The position numbers were made by a program, and so were the translations under genes. Below the pieces are notes generated by a model. The model was not told where the DNA came from and did not search any database. It saw only the letters and a list, made by a program, of their open reading frames with translations. A DNA stretch of 64,000 bases from the NCBI RefSeq assembly GCF_021401345.1, contig NZ_JACBGE010000020.1, positions 1-64,000 of the forward strand, in the 5' to 3' direction. Origin of the DNA: Hydrogenophaga sp. NFH-34 (GTDB lineage Bacteria > Pseudomonadota > Gammaproteobacteria > Burkholderiales > Burkholderiaceae_C). This document shows, piece by piece, positions 1 to 8,107 of the stretch (positions within the stretch are counted from its first letter, which is position 1; each line of letters begins with the position of its first letter).

Positions 1-15
1 GTGCCAACCCTGCAT
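1..15 (-). CDS. Possible start of a transposon gene, cut by window edge
   Basis: Only five codons (Met-Gln-Gly-Trp-His) are inside the window. The support is a well-placed Shine-Dalgarno sequence (TGAGG, about seven bases before the ATG) and the position just inside a suspected insertion-sequence end. Nothing about function can be read from five residues. Confidence 0.25.
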
Positions 16-160
16 CGTGAACCTCAAAAGTGGGAGGCCACCATACCCGTTTACAAAGCGAACAGGAAAGTCAATGAAATCAACGGTCTACCCAGACCAC
101 CCCCGCGCCAGTGCTAGCTTTTCGTACCGTCACTTATTGCACTGAAAACGAGGAGACCCC
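1..160. mobile_element. Putative end of an insertion sequence (unidentified)
   Basis: This stretch is visibly poorer in GC than everything to its right. It abuts the point where a major-facilitator gene loses homology (about 155-160). Read on the minus strand, it runs from the junction through non-coding sequence to a ribosome binding site (GAGG) and an ATG at 15, which is what the end of an insertion sequence with its first gene pointing left would look like. The layout reminds me of IS21-type ends, but I cannot identify the family and see no complete terminal repeat or target duplication, because the element continues past the window edge. Confidence 0.4.
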
Positions 161-427
161 GCCGCAGGCAAAACCGCCCAGCGCCAGCAGCAGGGTGCGC
201 CGCCGGCCCCAGCGGTCGCTGAGCCGGCCCCAGAAACGCGCGAACAGGGCCAGGGTCAAGCCCCCGGCCGTCATCACCAGGCCGGCCTGCCACGGCGCGA
301 ACCCCAGGGTCCGCGCAATCGGCCCGAGCACGGCCACGAAGGACATCATGGCCAGCGAGCAGACGAAGGCTTCGAACAGCAGCGGCCGGACGTCGAACGC
401 CCGGCCGGAAGTGGGCCGCGAAAGCAT
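134..427 (-). pseudogene. Truncated major-facilitator transporter (N-terminal fragment)
   Basis: The frame encodes about 90 residues of a clear MFS transporter: a first membrane segment, a second one, and the loop 2-3 signature around GRLSDRWGRRR, after which helix 3 begins and homology stops. The last residues (VSSFSVQ) and the stop at 134 come from unrelated low-GC sequence. A complete MFS protein has about 400 residues and 12 helices, so this is a remnant. It starts 9 bases after the preceding gene in the siderophore locus and was probably its last gene, perhaps a siderophore exporter. The cause of truncation is most likely insertion of a mobile element at about 155-160. Confidence 0.75.
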
Positions 428-436
428 CGGCAGCCC

Positions 437-862
437 TCAGCAGGCCAGCATGGCCTGGGCCTGCTGGCGGGCGCTGTCCCGGTCGCTCACCACGACCATG
501 GGAAAGCCGTAGAGCTTGCGCACCGTCTGCAGGCGCCCTTCCAGCAGGGCCTGCAGCGTCGGATCGGCGGTCTCGTAGACGTAGCCGGCGCAGAAGCGCC
601 GCAGCATGTCCTTGCGCTGTTTGAGCCACACCACCGAGCGTTTTTCGTCTTCGTGCGGCTCGTCGTCGTGGTCGTGGCGCGGCGGAATCCACACCATCAC
701 GAAGCGCTGCTGGTGGTCGAGAAGGCGGTCCAGCGAGCCGAGGATGCGGTCCACGCGCTCGGGCTCGTCGAGTTCGGGAAAACGGCCGTACACGACCGGC
801 CATTCGCGGGTGTCGAACAGCACGGGGTCGAGGCTGGGTGGAGGGGACAGGGGTGTGGTCAT
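437..862 (-). CDS. Small conserved hypothetical protein of siderophore locus
   Basis: A soluble protein of 141 residues with no signal peptide or membrane segment and no domain I can name. It has an acidic, His-rich stretch near the middle (PPRHDHDDEPHEDEKR), which could bind metal, but this is only a guess from composition. The ATG at 862 is chosen over an upstream in-frame TTG at 886. The gene lies between the siderophore permease (ends 926) and the truncated MFS gene (starts 427), all on the minus strand, so it is probably co-transcribed with iron-uptake genes. I do not recognise the family. Confidence 0.7.
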   Translation of the reverse strand: MTTPLSPPPSLDPVLFDTREWPVVYGRFPELDEPERVDRILGSLDRLLDHQQRFVMVWIPPRHDHDDEPHEDEKRSVVWLKQRKDMLRRFCAGYVYETADPTLQALLEGRLQTVRKLYGFPMVVVSDRDSARQQAQAMLAC

Positions 863-925
863 GGCAGGCAAACGGAAACGGGTCAAACAGAAAGAAGAAA
901 GGGACCAGGCAGCCCAGGCACCGCG

Positions 926-2146
926 CTACGGCGACCCGGCACGGCGCAGCCCGGCCAGCAGCCAGGCCGTCGACGCGACCAGCGCCGCCATGCCCAGGCC
1001 ATAGAACAGCGGCCAGCCGAGCCAGCCCACCAGCTTGCCGGCGAACACGGTGGCCACGATGCCGGCCAGGCGGGTGCCGCAGAACAGCACGGCGTAGCGC
1101 GTGGCGGCCTGGTCGCCGGCGGACCAGCTCAGCATCAGGGCGGCGTAGACCACCATCAGCCCGCCCACCACCGTGGCCATGCCGACGGCGCCGGCGATCG
1201 CCAGGCCGGGCGCCTGCGCCAGGTAGCCCCCGGTCAGCAGCGCTCCGCAGCCCAGGCCCACGGCCGCCAGCACCGTCAGCGCGCCGCGGTGGCCCAGGCG
1301 GCGGATCAGCGGCGCGGTCACCAGCGACACCGCCAGCAGGCCCAGCGGCTGCAGCGTGCCGACGATCCAGGCGATGCGCTCCAGCGACACGCCCAGGTCG
1401 ACCAGCATCACGCGGTTGAGCGCGGTCAGCGGAAAGATGGCGCAGGCCGCGGCCACCAGCATCGCCAGGCGCCGCCCCATGGCCGGCTGGCGCAGCACGC
1501 CCAGCAGCCAGCCGGCGACCGGCCGCTGGGCCCCTGCCGCGCCGTCTGCCGCCCGCAACCCCAGCACCGGCAGCACCGAGACCACCAGGAACGCGGCCAC
1601 CAGCAGAAAGGTCGCCTGCCAGCCCAGTTGCGCCAGCAGCCCGACGAACACACCGCCGCCGAGCACCGCGCCCGAGGCCAGCGCCGCGAGTTTGAGCGAA
1701 GCCGCCAGCGGCTTGAGCTGCTCGCCGGTCATCTCCACCGCCAGCGCGTCGAGGGCCAGGTCCATGGTGGCGGCGGCGATGGCCACCACCAGGCCCAGGC
1801 CGAACAGCACGGCCAGCGGCGCGGCCTCCAGCAGCGCGACCACCACCACGCCGGCCACGGCCACGGCTTGCGCAGCGACGATCCAGCCGATGCGCGGCGA
1901 GAGGAACGGCAGGCGCACCCGGTCCACCCAGGGGGCCCACAGAAAGGACAGGCCGAGCGGCAGGTACAGCGCGAAGGTCCAGGCGATCTGGTCCATGGAC
2001 AGGCCCCGCGCCCGCAGGATCGGCGGCAGGCCGCCCTGCAGCAGCGCCGCCATCACCCCGAAACCCGCGTAGAGCGCGCCGATGGCCAGCAGCACGCGCC
2101 AGCGGGTCGGCGCCCCCGGGGCCGGTTGCAGAAGCTCACCAGCCAT
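926..2146 (-). CDS. MFS permease, RhtX/FptX siderophore-uptake type
   Basis: A 406-residue protein with about 12 hydrophobic segments. It resembles the RhtX/FptX family (rhizobactin 1021 and pyochelin permeases), single-component inner-membrane importers that carry ferric siderophores from periplasm to cytoplasm. The match is by overall length, the loop FLWAPWVDRVRLPFLSPR near residue 70, and gene order. The start codon overlaps the end of the TonB receptor gene by 11 bases, indicating translational coupling. With the receptor it would complete a two-step uptake route that needs no ABC importer. The substrate is unknown. Confidence 0.87.
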   Translation of the reverse strand: MAGELLQPAPGAPTRWRVLLAIGALYAGFGVMAALLQGGLPPILRARGLSMDQIAWTFALYLPLGLSFLWAPWVDRVRLPFLSPRIGWIVAAQAVAVAGVVVVALLEAAPLAVLFGLGLVVAIAAATMDLALDALAVEMTGEQLKPLAASLKLAALASGAVLGGGVFVGLLAQLGWQATFLLVAAFLVVSVLPVLGLRAADGAAGAQRPVAGWLLGVLRQPAMGRRLAMLVAAACAIFPLTALNRVMLVDLGVSLERIAWIVGTLQPLGLLAVSLVTAPLIRRLGHRGALTVLAAVGLGCGALLTGGYLAQAPGLAIAGAVGMATVVGGLMVVYAALMLSWSAGDQAATRYAVLFCGTRLAGIVATVFAGKLVGWLGWPLFYGLGMAALVASTAWLLAGLRRAGSP

Positions 2147-4544
2147 ACTTGAACGTGGCCAGGAAGGTCCGGCCCTGGCCGTAGTTGCAGAAGTTCACCC
2201 CGTTGCAGGTGAAGTACACCTTGTCCGCCAGGTTGGTGACGTTGAGCGCGATCGACATGCCGCGCATGGCCGGGTCCAGCATGCCCAGTTCGTAGCGCAG
2301 CATGGCGTCGGCCAGCAGGTACGACGGGATCTTCTGCGTATTGGCCGGGTCGGCGTACGCGGCGCCCACGAAACGCATCCCCGCCCCGACGGTGAGCCCG
2401 GCCAGCGGCCCCTGGCCCAGGCGGTAGTCGCCCCACAGGGAAGCGGTCGTGCGGGCCACCGTGATCGGGCGTTTGCCCAGATCGGCGCCGTTGCTGCGCG
2501 TGATCTGCGGGTCGATGAGGCTCAGGCCCCCCACGACGTTGAACGCACTGGAGGGGCTGAAACGGGCTTCGAACTCCACCCCGCGCGACCGCACCTCGCC
2601 GGTCTGCACCTTGGCGTTGGGCAGGCTCGACGTGGTGTCGCTGGTGAGCACGTTCTGCTGCGTCAGGTCGAACGCCGCCGCGGTGAACAGCGCGTTGCTG
2701 CCCGGGGGCTGGTACTTGACGCCGACCTCGTACTGCTCGCCGGTGGTCGGCAGGAACGGGGCGCCGTAGGGGTTGGTGGTCACCGACGGGTCGAACGACG
2801 TGGCGTAGCTGGCGTAGGGCGCCACGCCGTTGTCGAAGGTATGGACCACGGCGGCCCGCCAGGTCGATTCCGTCAGGGTCTGGTCCGCGCTGGAGCGGGC
2901 CAGCAGGTTGTTGGTGCGGATGTGCGCCCGGTCGAAGCGGCCGCCGAGCGTGACGCTCCACCGGTCGATCTTGAGCTGGTCCTGCGCGTACAGGCCCACC
3001 AGGTTCTGGCGCCGGTCGGGGCTGGTGTAGGCCGCCGGCCGGGCAATGGCCTGGCTGTAGTCGGGCGTCACGATGTCCAGCGTGGGCGCGGCCCCGTAGC
3101 CCATGGTCTGGGTCCAGCGGTCGCGCTGCAGGTCGAGCCCGAACAGCAGCTGGTGCTGGACCGCGCCGGACTGGATGCGGCCCTGCAAGTGGGTGTCGAC
3201 GTTGACCGCATGCAGGCGCTCCGAAGACCACAGCGCGTAGCGCGACAGGCTGCGCTGGTCGGCCAGCAGGCCCGTGCTGCCGACCTGGCTCTGCTCCAGC
3301 GTCATGCGCCAGGAACGCAGGTTCTGCCGCAGCGTCCACTGGTCGTTGAAGCGGTGGCTCAGGGTGTAGCCGACGCCAGTCTGGGTGCGGTCGAAATCGT
3401 TGACGTCGGGCGAGCCGTCGAAGAAGTGGCGCGGGATCGCGCCGTACGGGTTGGGCAGGATGGTCCCGCTGGACGGCAGCACACCGTAGAAGCCGCCCTC
3501 GGGATCGTGCTGGTACAGCGCCAGCAGGGTCAGCGAGGTGTCCGCGTCGGGCTTCCAGGTGATCGACGGGGCCACGTAGGCGCGCGCCTCCTTCGTCAGG
3601 TCCACCGACGTGTCGGACGCGCGGGCCAGCGCCGTGAGGCGGTACGACAGGCTGCCGTCCTCGTTGAGCGCGCCGCCGCTGTCCCAGGCGACCTGCCGGC
3701 GGTTGTGGCTGCCTGCCGACAGGCTCAGCTCGTGGAAGGTCTCGGTCGTCGGGCGCTTGCTCACCAGGCTGACGATGCCCCCCAGCGGGGCCTGGCCGTA
3801 CATCACCGACGCCGGCCCCTTGAGCACCTCGACCCGTTCGAGGCTGAAGGTGTCGATCTGCGGCACCAGGTACGACGCGCCCCGGGGCAGGCGCAGCCCG
3901 TCCAGGTACTGGAAGGTGTCGGACACGGCGCCCAGGCCACGGAAAGCCAGCATGTCGAAGCGCGAGGTGTCGCCGCGGATGTCGGCCGACAGGCCGGGCG
4001 TGTAACGCAGGGTCTGGGTGAGCTGCTGCGCGCCCTGGCTCTCGATCTGCTCGCGCGAGACGACGTTGACCGACATCGGCGTTTCCAGAAGGGGCGTGTC
4101 GGTCTTGGTGGCGGTGAGGCTGCGCCGGGCCACATACCCCTGCACCGGCCCGTCACCGGTTTCGTTCGTGGCCTGCGCCGTGACCACCACGGTCTTCAAG
4201 ACGGTGGCGGCCGACGCGTCAGACGCCGGCCGGGGCTCGATCGTCACCAGGCTGCCTTCAAAGCGCCCCCACAGGCCGGTACCGGCCAGCAGCCGCTCCA
4301 GCGCCTCGGCCGGGCTCAGCTGGCCCGACACCGCGGGCGCCGTCTTGCCGGCCAGGGCCGCCTGCGGCGCCACGAGCTGCAGGCGCGTCTGCCGCGCCCA
4401 GTCGTTGAGCGCCTGGGCCAGCGGCTGCGCAGCGATCTGGATCGGCACCGGCGTGCCGGACGGTTGCGCATGCAGCGCGGGAAGGCCGAAGGCAAAAGCC
4501 AGGGCCAGAACAAGCGGCAGGGGCCGCGAGCGACGGCGGTTCAT
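2136..4544 (-). CDS. TonB-dependent siderophore receptor with signalling (STN) domain
   Basis: An outer-membrane receptor of 802 residues. The signal peptide covers about residues 1-27. An N-terminal secretin/TonB short domain (about 35-95) marks it as a transducer that touches a FecR-type anti-sigma factor. A probable TonB box follows (KTVVVTAQ, about 115-122), then the plug domain (about 145-255) and a long beta-barrel ending in an aromatic residue (FKYGW), as outer-membrane insertion requires. It takes up a ferric siderophore with TonB energy and signals occupancy. It lies downstream of the sigma and anti-sigma genes and has its own copy of the shared ECF-type promoter motif (4582-4614). 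The ligand cannot be told from sequence; FpvA and FecA are the functional models. Confidence 0.95.
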   Translation of the reverse strand: MNRRRSRPLPLVLALAFAFGLPALHAQPSGTPVPIQIAAQPLAQALNDWARQTRLQLVAPQAALAGKTAPAVSGQLSPAEALERLLAGTGLWGRFEGSLVTIEPRPASDASAATVLKTVVVTAQATNETGDGPVQGYVARRSLTATKTDTPLLETPMSVNVVSREQIESQGAQQLTQTLRYTPGLSADIRGDTSRFDMLAFRGLGAVSDTFQYLDGLRLPRGASYLVPQIDTFSLERVEVLKGPASVMYGQAPLGGIVSLVSKRPTTETFHELSLSAGSHNRRQVAWDSGGALNEDGSLSYRLTALARASDTSVDLTKEARAYVAPSITWKPDADTSLTLLALYQHDPEGGFYGVLPSSGTILPNPYGAIPRHFFDGSPDVNDFDRTQTGVGYTLSHRFNDQWTLRQNLRSWRMTLEQSQVGSTGLLADQRSLSRYALWSSERLHAVNVDTHLQGRIQSGAVQHQLLFGLDLQRDRWTQTMGYGAAPTLDIVTPDYSQAIARPAAYTSPDRRQNLVGLYAQDQLKIDRWSVTLGGRFDRAHIRTNNLLARSSADQTLTESTWRAAVVHTFDNGVAPYASYATSFDPSVTTNPYGAPFLPTTGEQYEVGVKYQPPGSNALFTAAAFDLTQQNVLTSDTTSSLPNAKVQTGEVRSRGVEFEARFSPSSAFNVVGGLSLIDPQITRSNGADLGKRPITVARTTASLWGDYRLGQGPLAGLTVGAGMRFVGAAYADPANTQKIPSYLLADAMLRYELGMLDPAMRGMSIALNVTNLADKVYFTCNGVNFCNYGQGRTFLATFKYGW

Positions 4545-4581
4545 TCAGGGTCTCTCCAAGTGGAAAACAGGTGGGCTACCT

Positions 4582-4614
4582 GTGTGGACGCAGCCGCTGC
4601 CCGCAACCCTGTAA
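4582..4614 (-). promoter_or_regulatory. ECF-sigma-type promoter of the receptor gene
   Basis: Read on the minus strand, the element is TTACAGGGTTG, 11 other bases, then TGCGTCCACAC. The same two blocks with the same 11-base gap occur before the fecR-like gene (5704-5736). The CGTC core in the second block is typical of -10 elements used by ECF sigma factors. The element ends 37 bases before the receptor ATG. I infer that the neighbouring FecI-type sigma factor recognises both copies. Confidence 0.75.
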
Positions 4615-4634
4615 AGAATGCGAAAAATTCTTGT

Positions 4635-5687
4635 TCAGTCGGCCGCGAGCACCTCGGTGACCCCGTCCTGCTCGCGCAGGCGCACCGGCAGCACGCGCGG
4701 CAGCGCCTGGCGCAGCGCGCCGGCCGCCATCGGGTCGAAACTGCCCGACAGCCGCAGGGCGGCCACCGCCGGATCGCGCACGACCAGGCCGGTCGGGCGG
4801 TAGCGCTCCAGTTCGGCCAGGGCCTGCGCCAGCGGCACGTCCACGAAACTCACCCGCCGTTCGCGCCACGGCGCGATGCCGTCGGCCGGCACCGCAGCCA
4901 CCCGGCCCGGCACGCCCTGGCGGTCGGCGCCCACCTGCTGGCCCGCGCCGAGCAGCGTGCCCGCCTGCAGGTCGTACCGGCCATCGGCTTCCTGCACCGG
5001 GTCGCGCCGGGCCACGCGAACCCGGCCTTCTTCCACCGCCACCTGCACACCGCTGTGGCCCGGCAGGCCGGGCGTGTAGCGCACCGCAAAGCGTGTGCCC
5101 ACCACCGTCACGCGCGTGGACCCGGCCAGCACGTGAAACGGCCGCCCGTCGGGCTGCACCTCGAACACGGCCTGCCCGTCCAGCAGCCGCACCTCGCGGC
5201 GCTGGCGGTAGAAGCGCACCTCCAGCTGGGTGGCCGTGTCCAGGCGCAGGCGCGAGCCATCGGCCAGCGGCACCTGCTGCTGCTGGCCCCGTTCGGTGCG
5301 GAAGGCCTGCTGGTAGATCGGCTGGGCCTGCAGTTGCTGCCAGGCCACGTAGCCCACCCCGCCCAGGGCGGCGGCGGCCAGGGCCGACGCCGCCGGCCAG
5401 GCCAGGAAGCGCCGCCGCGCGGGGGCGGCCGGGGCCGCCTGGCCGCTGCGGTGGCCCGGCGGGCGGTGCAGGCGCGCGCGCAGATCGGCGGGCATGCCGT
5501 CCAGCGCCTCCCAGCGCTCGGCGCATTGTGCGTAGACCTCGGCATGGCGCGGGTCGGCCGCCAGCCAGGCCTGGAAAGCCGCTTCGTCCGGTGCGCACCA
5601 GCCCGCGTCGCGACGGCGCACGAACCAGTCCATGGCGGCCTGGCGCAGGCGCCGCGCATCGTCCGGAGCACTGTTCAGCGGGGTCAT
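4635..5687 (-). CDS. FecR-family anti-sigma regulator
   Basis: A 350-residue inner-membrane signalling protein. The cytoplasmic N-terminus carries the FecR N-terminal domain with the DWFVRR and DPRHAEVY signatures (about 18-50). A membrane segment lies at about 92-115. The periplasmic FecR domain follows (about 120-220, including DGSRLRLDTATQLEV and GTRFAVRY), and the C-terminal part resembles an STN-interacting domain. It holds the ECF sigma factor and releases or activates it when the loaded receptor touches its periplasmic domain. The ATG at 5687 fits the start of the family; longer in-frame extensions would run into the promoter motif at 5704-5736. It lies between sigma and receptor genes on the same strand. 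Confidence 0.94.
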   Translation of the reverse strand: MTPLNSAPDDARRLRQAAMDWFVRRRDAGWCAPDEAAFQAWLAADPRHAEVYAQCAERWEALDGMPADLRARLHRPPGHRSGQAAPAAPARRRFLAWPAASALAAAALGGVGYVAWQQLQAQPIYQQAFRTERGQQQQVPLADGSRLRLDTATQLEVRFYRQRREVRLLDGQAVFEVQPDGRPFHVLAGSTRVTVVGTRFAVRYTPGLPGHSGVQVAVEEGRVRVARRDPVQEADGRYDLQAGTLLGAGQQVGADRQGVPGRVAAVPADGIAPWRERRVSFVDVPLAQALAELERYRPTGLVVRDPAVAALRLSGSFDPMAAGALRQALPRVLPVRLREQDGVTEVLAAD

Positions 5688-5703
5688 ACGGGGGTTCTCA
5701 TCG

Positions 5704-5736
5704 GTGTAGACGCATGGCGCGCTGCCAACCCTGTAA
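5704..5736 (-). promoter_or_regulatory. ECF-sigma-type promoter of the fecR-like gene
   Basis: On the minus strand it reads TTACAGGGTTG, 11 bases, TGCGTCTACAC, almost the same as the element before the receptor gene. It sits 16 bases upstream of the ATG at 5687, inside the 76-base gap after the sigma gene. This implies that the anti-sigma gene is itself switched on by the sigma factor, unlike E. coli fecIR, which is controlled by Fur only. Confidence 0.75.
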
Positions 5737-5763
5737 GGCGGACGGGAAGGAAGGGACGCACGG

Positions 5764-6327
5764 TCAATTCTCGGGGGGATGGTTTTTGGGCCGGCGCGAC
5801 CGTGGGGCCGCGTCGCCGCCGTCCAGCTCGCCCAGGCGTTCCCAGCAGGCTGCCAGCGCGATCTGCACCTGCATTTCGACCGTCTTGACCGCGATGCCCA
5901 TGCGCTGGGCCACTTCGGCATGGCTCAGGCCGTCGAACTTGACCAGGACGAAGGCTTCGCGGCAGCGCGGCGGCAGGCCGTCGACGATGGTTGCGATCGC
6001 TTCGAAGCGCTGGCGCGTGGCGAACGCCCGGTCCGGCTCCAGCGCCTCGGGGCCGGCGTGATCGTCGGGTTCGATGAGGCTGTCGCCGGCGTCCGGTGCC
6101 GCGGCCTGGCGGGTGCTGGCGCGCCGGTATCCGTCGGTCAGCAGATTGCGCGCCGTGCGGTACAGCAGGGCCCGCGGATCGCGGATGGCCGTGCCGGCGC
6201 GCTCGGCGGCGTAGACACGCGCGAAGCTCTCCTGCGTCAGGTCGGCCGCCGTGTCACGGTCACGCACCTTGAGCGCCAGGAAATTCAGCAGTTCTCGGTA
6301 ATAGCGTTCGAACACGAACCGGACCAT
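5764..6327 (-). CDS. FecI-type ECF RNA polymerase sigma factor
   Basis: A 187-residue extracytoplasmic-function sigma factor of the iron-starvation group. Region 2 is at about residues 1-70 (FVFERYYRELLNFLALKVRD and DLTQESFARVYA) and region 4 at about 115-165 (LPPRCREAFVLVKFDGLSHAEV followed by a helix-turn-helix). It would direct RNA polymerase to the paired motifs before the fecR-like and receptor genes. The ATG at 6327 gives the normal family start, although no good Shine-Dalgarno sequence is visible. A Fur-box-like palindrome 63 bases upstream predicts repression by iron. Confidence 0.93.
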   Translation of the reverse strand: MVRFVFERYYRELLNFLALKVRDRDTAADLTQESFARVYAAERAGTAIRDPRALLYRTARNLLTDGYRRASTRQAAAPDAGDSLIEPDDHAGPEALEPDRAFATRQRFEAIATIVDGLPPRCREAFVLVKFDGLSHAEVAQRMGIAVKTVEMQVQIALAACWERLGELDGGDAAPRSRRPKNHPPEN

Positions 6328-6389
6328 CCACAGGGGCTGACAACGCCCCGTGGACAGCGCGGTGGGCGCCACAGGACAGCGGGCATTCA

Positions 6390-6411
6390 GATAAGAATGC
6401 TTCGCATTATC
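6390..6411 (-). promoter_or_regulatory. Fur box before the ECF sigma gene
   Basis: The 22-base sequence starts GATAATGC and ends GCATTCTTATC on the minus strand. It is a near-perfect inverted repeat and closely matches the Fur consensus (repeats of GATAAT). It lies 63 bases before the sigma-factor ATG, where a repressor would block transcription. The whole locus should therefore be expressed under iron limitation. Confidence 0.8.
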
Positions 6412-6443
6412 CTTGAACAGCCGAAAGCTTCCGGGTGCGGTGT

Positions 6444-7199
6444 TCAGCGCACCGGTGGGGCCCCGTCGGCCCCCACGGCCCGGCGCAGCGCGGCGCGGGC
6501 CAGCAGCCGCGTGGAGTCCAGGGTGGGCAGGGCCGCGTTGTAATCGCCGATGATCAGGGGGATCTCGGTGCAACCCAGAACGACGGCGTCGCAGCCGCGT
6601 TGCGCGAAGCCCTCGATCACGGCCTGGAAGAAGGCCACGGTGTCCGGCCGGAACACCCCGCCCACCAGCTCGTCCATGATGAGGCGGCCCATGGTGGCGC
6701 GCTGGGTATCGTCGGGCCGCTCCCAGGCCAGCCCCTGGCGGGCCAGGGCAGCGGGGTACACATCGCTGCCCACCAGCCAGGCCGTGCCCGTGATGCCGAT
6801 GCGCCGGAAGCCGCGCCGCTGCGCTTCGGCCGCCACCTCGTCCGCAATGTGCAGCCAGGGCAGGGGCGAGCGGGGTTGCACGCGCCCGAACGCCTGGTGG
6901 ATGGTGTTGTCCGGGCAGATGAGGAAGTCGGCACCGGCAGCCTGCAGACGGCGCGCCGAGTCCAGCATGAGCGCGGCCACGCCATCGAGATCGCCACGGT
7001 CCAGGCAGTCGACGTACGCGGCCAGCGACGGCGTGTGCATCGAGACCTCGGGATGGGCATGCGCCCCCAGCCACGCCGGCGCTTCGGCGCAGATCGTCCG
7101 GTAACACAGCGCAGCCCCTTCGGCCGAACACCCCACGATGCCGATGTGCCGGGGCGAGCGGGAAAGTGGGGCGATGGCGGGGGCGGCGGGATTGGGCAT
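6444..7199 (-). CDS. Aspartate/glutamate racemase family protein
   Basis: A 251-residue cytoplasmic protein of the Asp/Glu/hydantoin racemase superfamily. The N-terminal IGIVGCSAEGA (about 19-29) and the C-terminal LGCTEIPLII carry the second catalytic cysteine region. In the N-terminal half the usual catalytic Cys position appears as ICPDNTIHQ (about 93-101), so both cysteines seem present. Family members interconvert L- and D-aspartate or glutamate, or act on hydantoins and related acids. The start at 7199 is chosen because residues upstream look non-homologous. It is 89 bases downstream of the metallo-hydrolase gene and may be the last gene of that operon, or independent. Confidence 0.85.
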   Translation of the reverse strand: MPNPAAPAIAPLSRSPRHIGIVGCSAEGAALCYRTICAEAPAWLGAHAHPEVSMHTPSLAAYVDCLDRGDLDGVAALMLDSARRLQAAGADFLICPDNTIHQAFGRVQPRSPLPWLHIADEVAAEAQRRGFRRIGITGTAWLVGSDVYPAALARQGLAWERPDDTQRATMGRLIMDELVGGVFRPDTVAFFQAVIEGFAQRGCDAVVLGCTEIPLIIGDYNAALPTLDSTRLLARAALRRAVGADGAPPVR

Positions 7200-7288
7200 G
7201 GCGGTCTGGCAGAACGGAAAGCTCGCCAGTATGCCCAGCCTCCGGGTCGCGCGGCGGCGCCCCTGGATGGCCCGGGCCTGGCGGCCCG

Positions 7289-8080
7289 CTACGGCCCGGA
7301 AACCTGGGCGCCGTGGACACGTCCCTGAGCGTCGAGATACCCCCGCACCAGTTCCTTCAGTCGCTCGCGCCCGAAGCTCGGGTCGTGGCCGGCGTGCACG
7401 ACGTTCACCGGCAGGGTCAGCAGGCGCTCCATGGTGCGCGCGTAGGCGGCGCGGTCGGCGTGCGGCAGTTGGTCGAGCAGCGGGCCGTCGTAGACCGCGT
7501 CGCCCGAGAACAGGGTACCGGTCTTCGCTTCCCACAGACCGATGCTGCCGGGCGAATGGCCGGGCAGGTGCAGCACCTCGAAATGGCGGTTGCCCAGGTC
7601 GATGACATCGCCTTCTTCGAGTTCGCGGGTGACCGAGGCCTGTTGGATCTGCCAGGCCGACAGGTCGTAATCGGGTGAGGGCAGTGCGGTGATGGCGGGG
7701 CCGCCGGTGGTGTAACCGGGCACGTCGATGCGCACGTCGCCAAGGTCGAAGTCGGCCAGGGTGAAGGACGGATCGGCGCCGCGCAGTCCCGGCGCTTCGA
7801 GCCGGTGGCACCAGCATTCGGCGAATTCGTGGTGGCCGCCGACGTGGTCCAGGTGCACGTGGGTGGCCAGCGCGGCCACGCGCTGGCCGAACAGGTGGCG
7901 CGAGGCGCTGTAGAGGCTGCCCACGCCCAGGCCGGTGTCGACCACGAGGTCGGTGTCGCGGCCCTGGATGTGCCAGATGTTGCAGCGCAGGAAGGGGATG
8001 ACGTGCGGCTCGGTGATCAGCGTCAGGCCGTCGCCGAGGGCGCGAAATTGAAACCAGTCGCCGTCGATGGGTTGGAGCAT
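7289..8080 (-). CDS. Metallo-beta-lactamase-fold hydrolase
   Basis: A 263-residue cytoplasmic protein with the zinc-binding signature HVHLDH at residues 74-79 and further ligands downstream (HLPGHSPGS and SGDAVYDG). The fold includes glyoxalase II, lactonases and many hydrolases; there is no signal peptide, so an antibiotic-degrading role is unlikely. It sits 27 bases after an unknown gene in the amidohydrolase cluster, so a hydrolytic step on a related small molecule is the likeliest role. The substrate is unknown. Confidence 0.88.
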   Translation of the reverse strand: MLQPIDGDWFQFRALGDGLTLITEPHVIPFLRCNIWHIQGRDTDLVVDTGLGVGSLYSASRHLFGQRVAALATHVHLDHVGGHHEFAECWCHRLEAPGLRGADPSFTLADFDLGDVRIDVPGYTTGGPAITALPSPDYDLSAWQIQQASVTRELEEGDVIDLGNRHFEVLHLPGHSPGSIGLWEAKTGTLFSGDAVYDGPLLDQLPHADRAAYARTMERLLTLPVNVVHAGHDPSFGRERLKELVRGYLDAQGRVHGAQVSGP

Positions 8081-8107
8081 GGCGGTCCTGTGCCGGGAGG
8101 GGCCCGT

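Noticed and set aside
2082..5888. Very long open frame on the plus strand opposite the siderophore genes
   Set aside because: It is the antisense shadow of three well-supported minus-strand genes; the composition is Gly/Arg/Gln/His-rich with no domain. The same holds for other long antisense frames, for example at 653-2152, 24918-28268 and 31880-34231.
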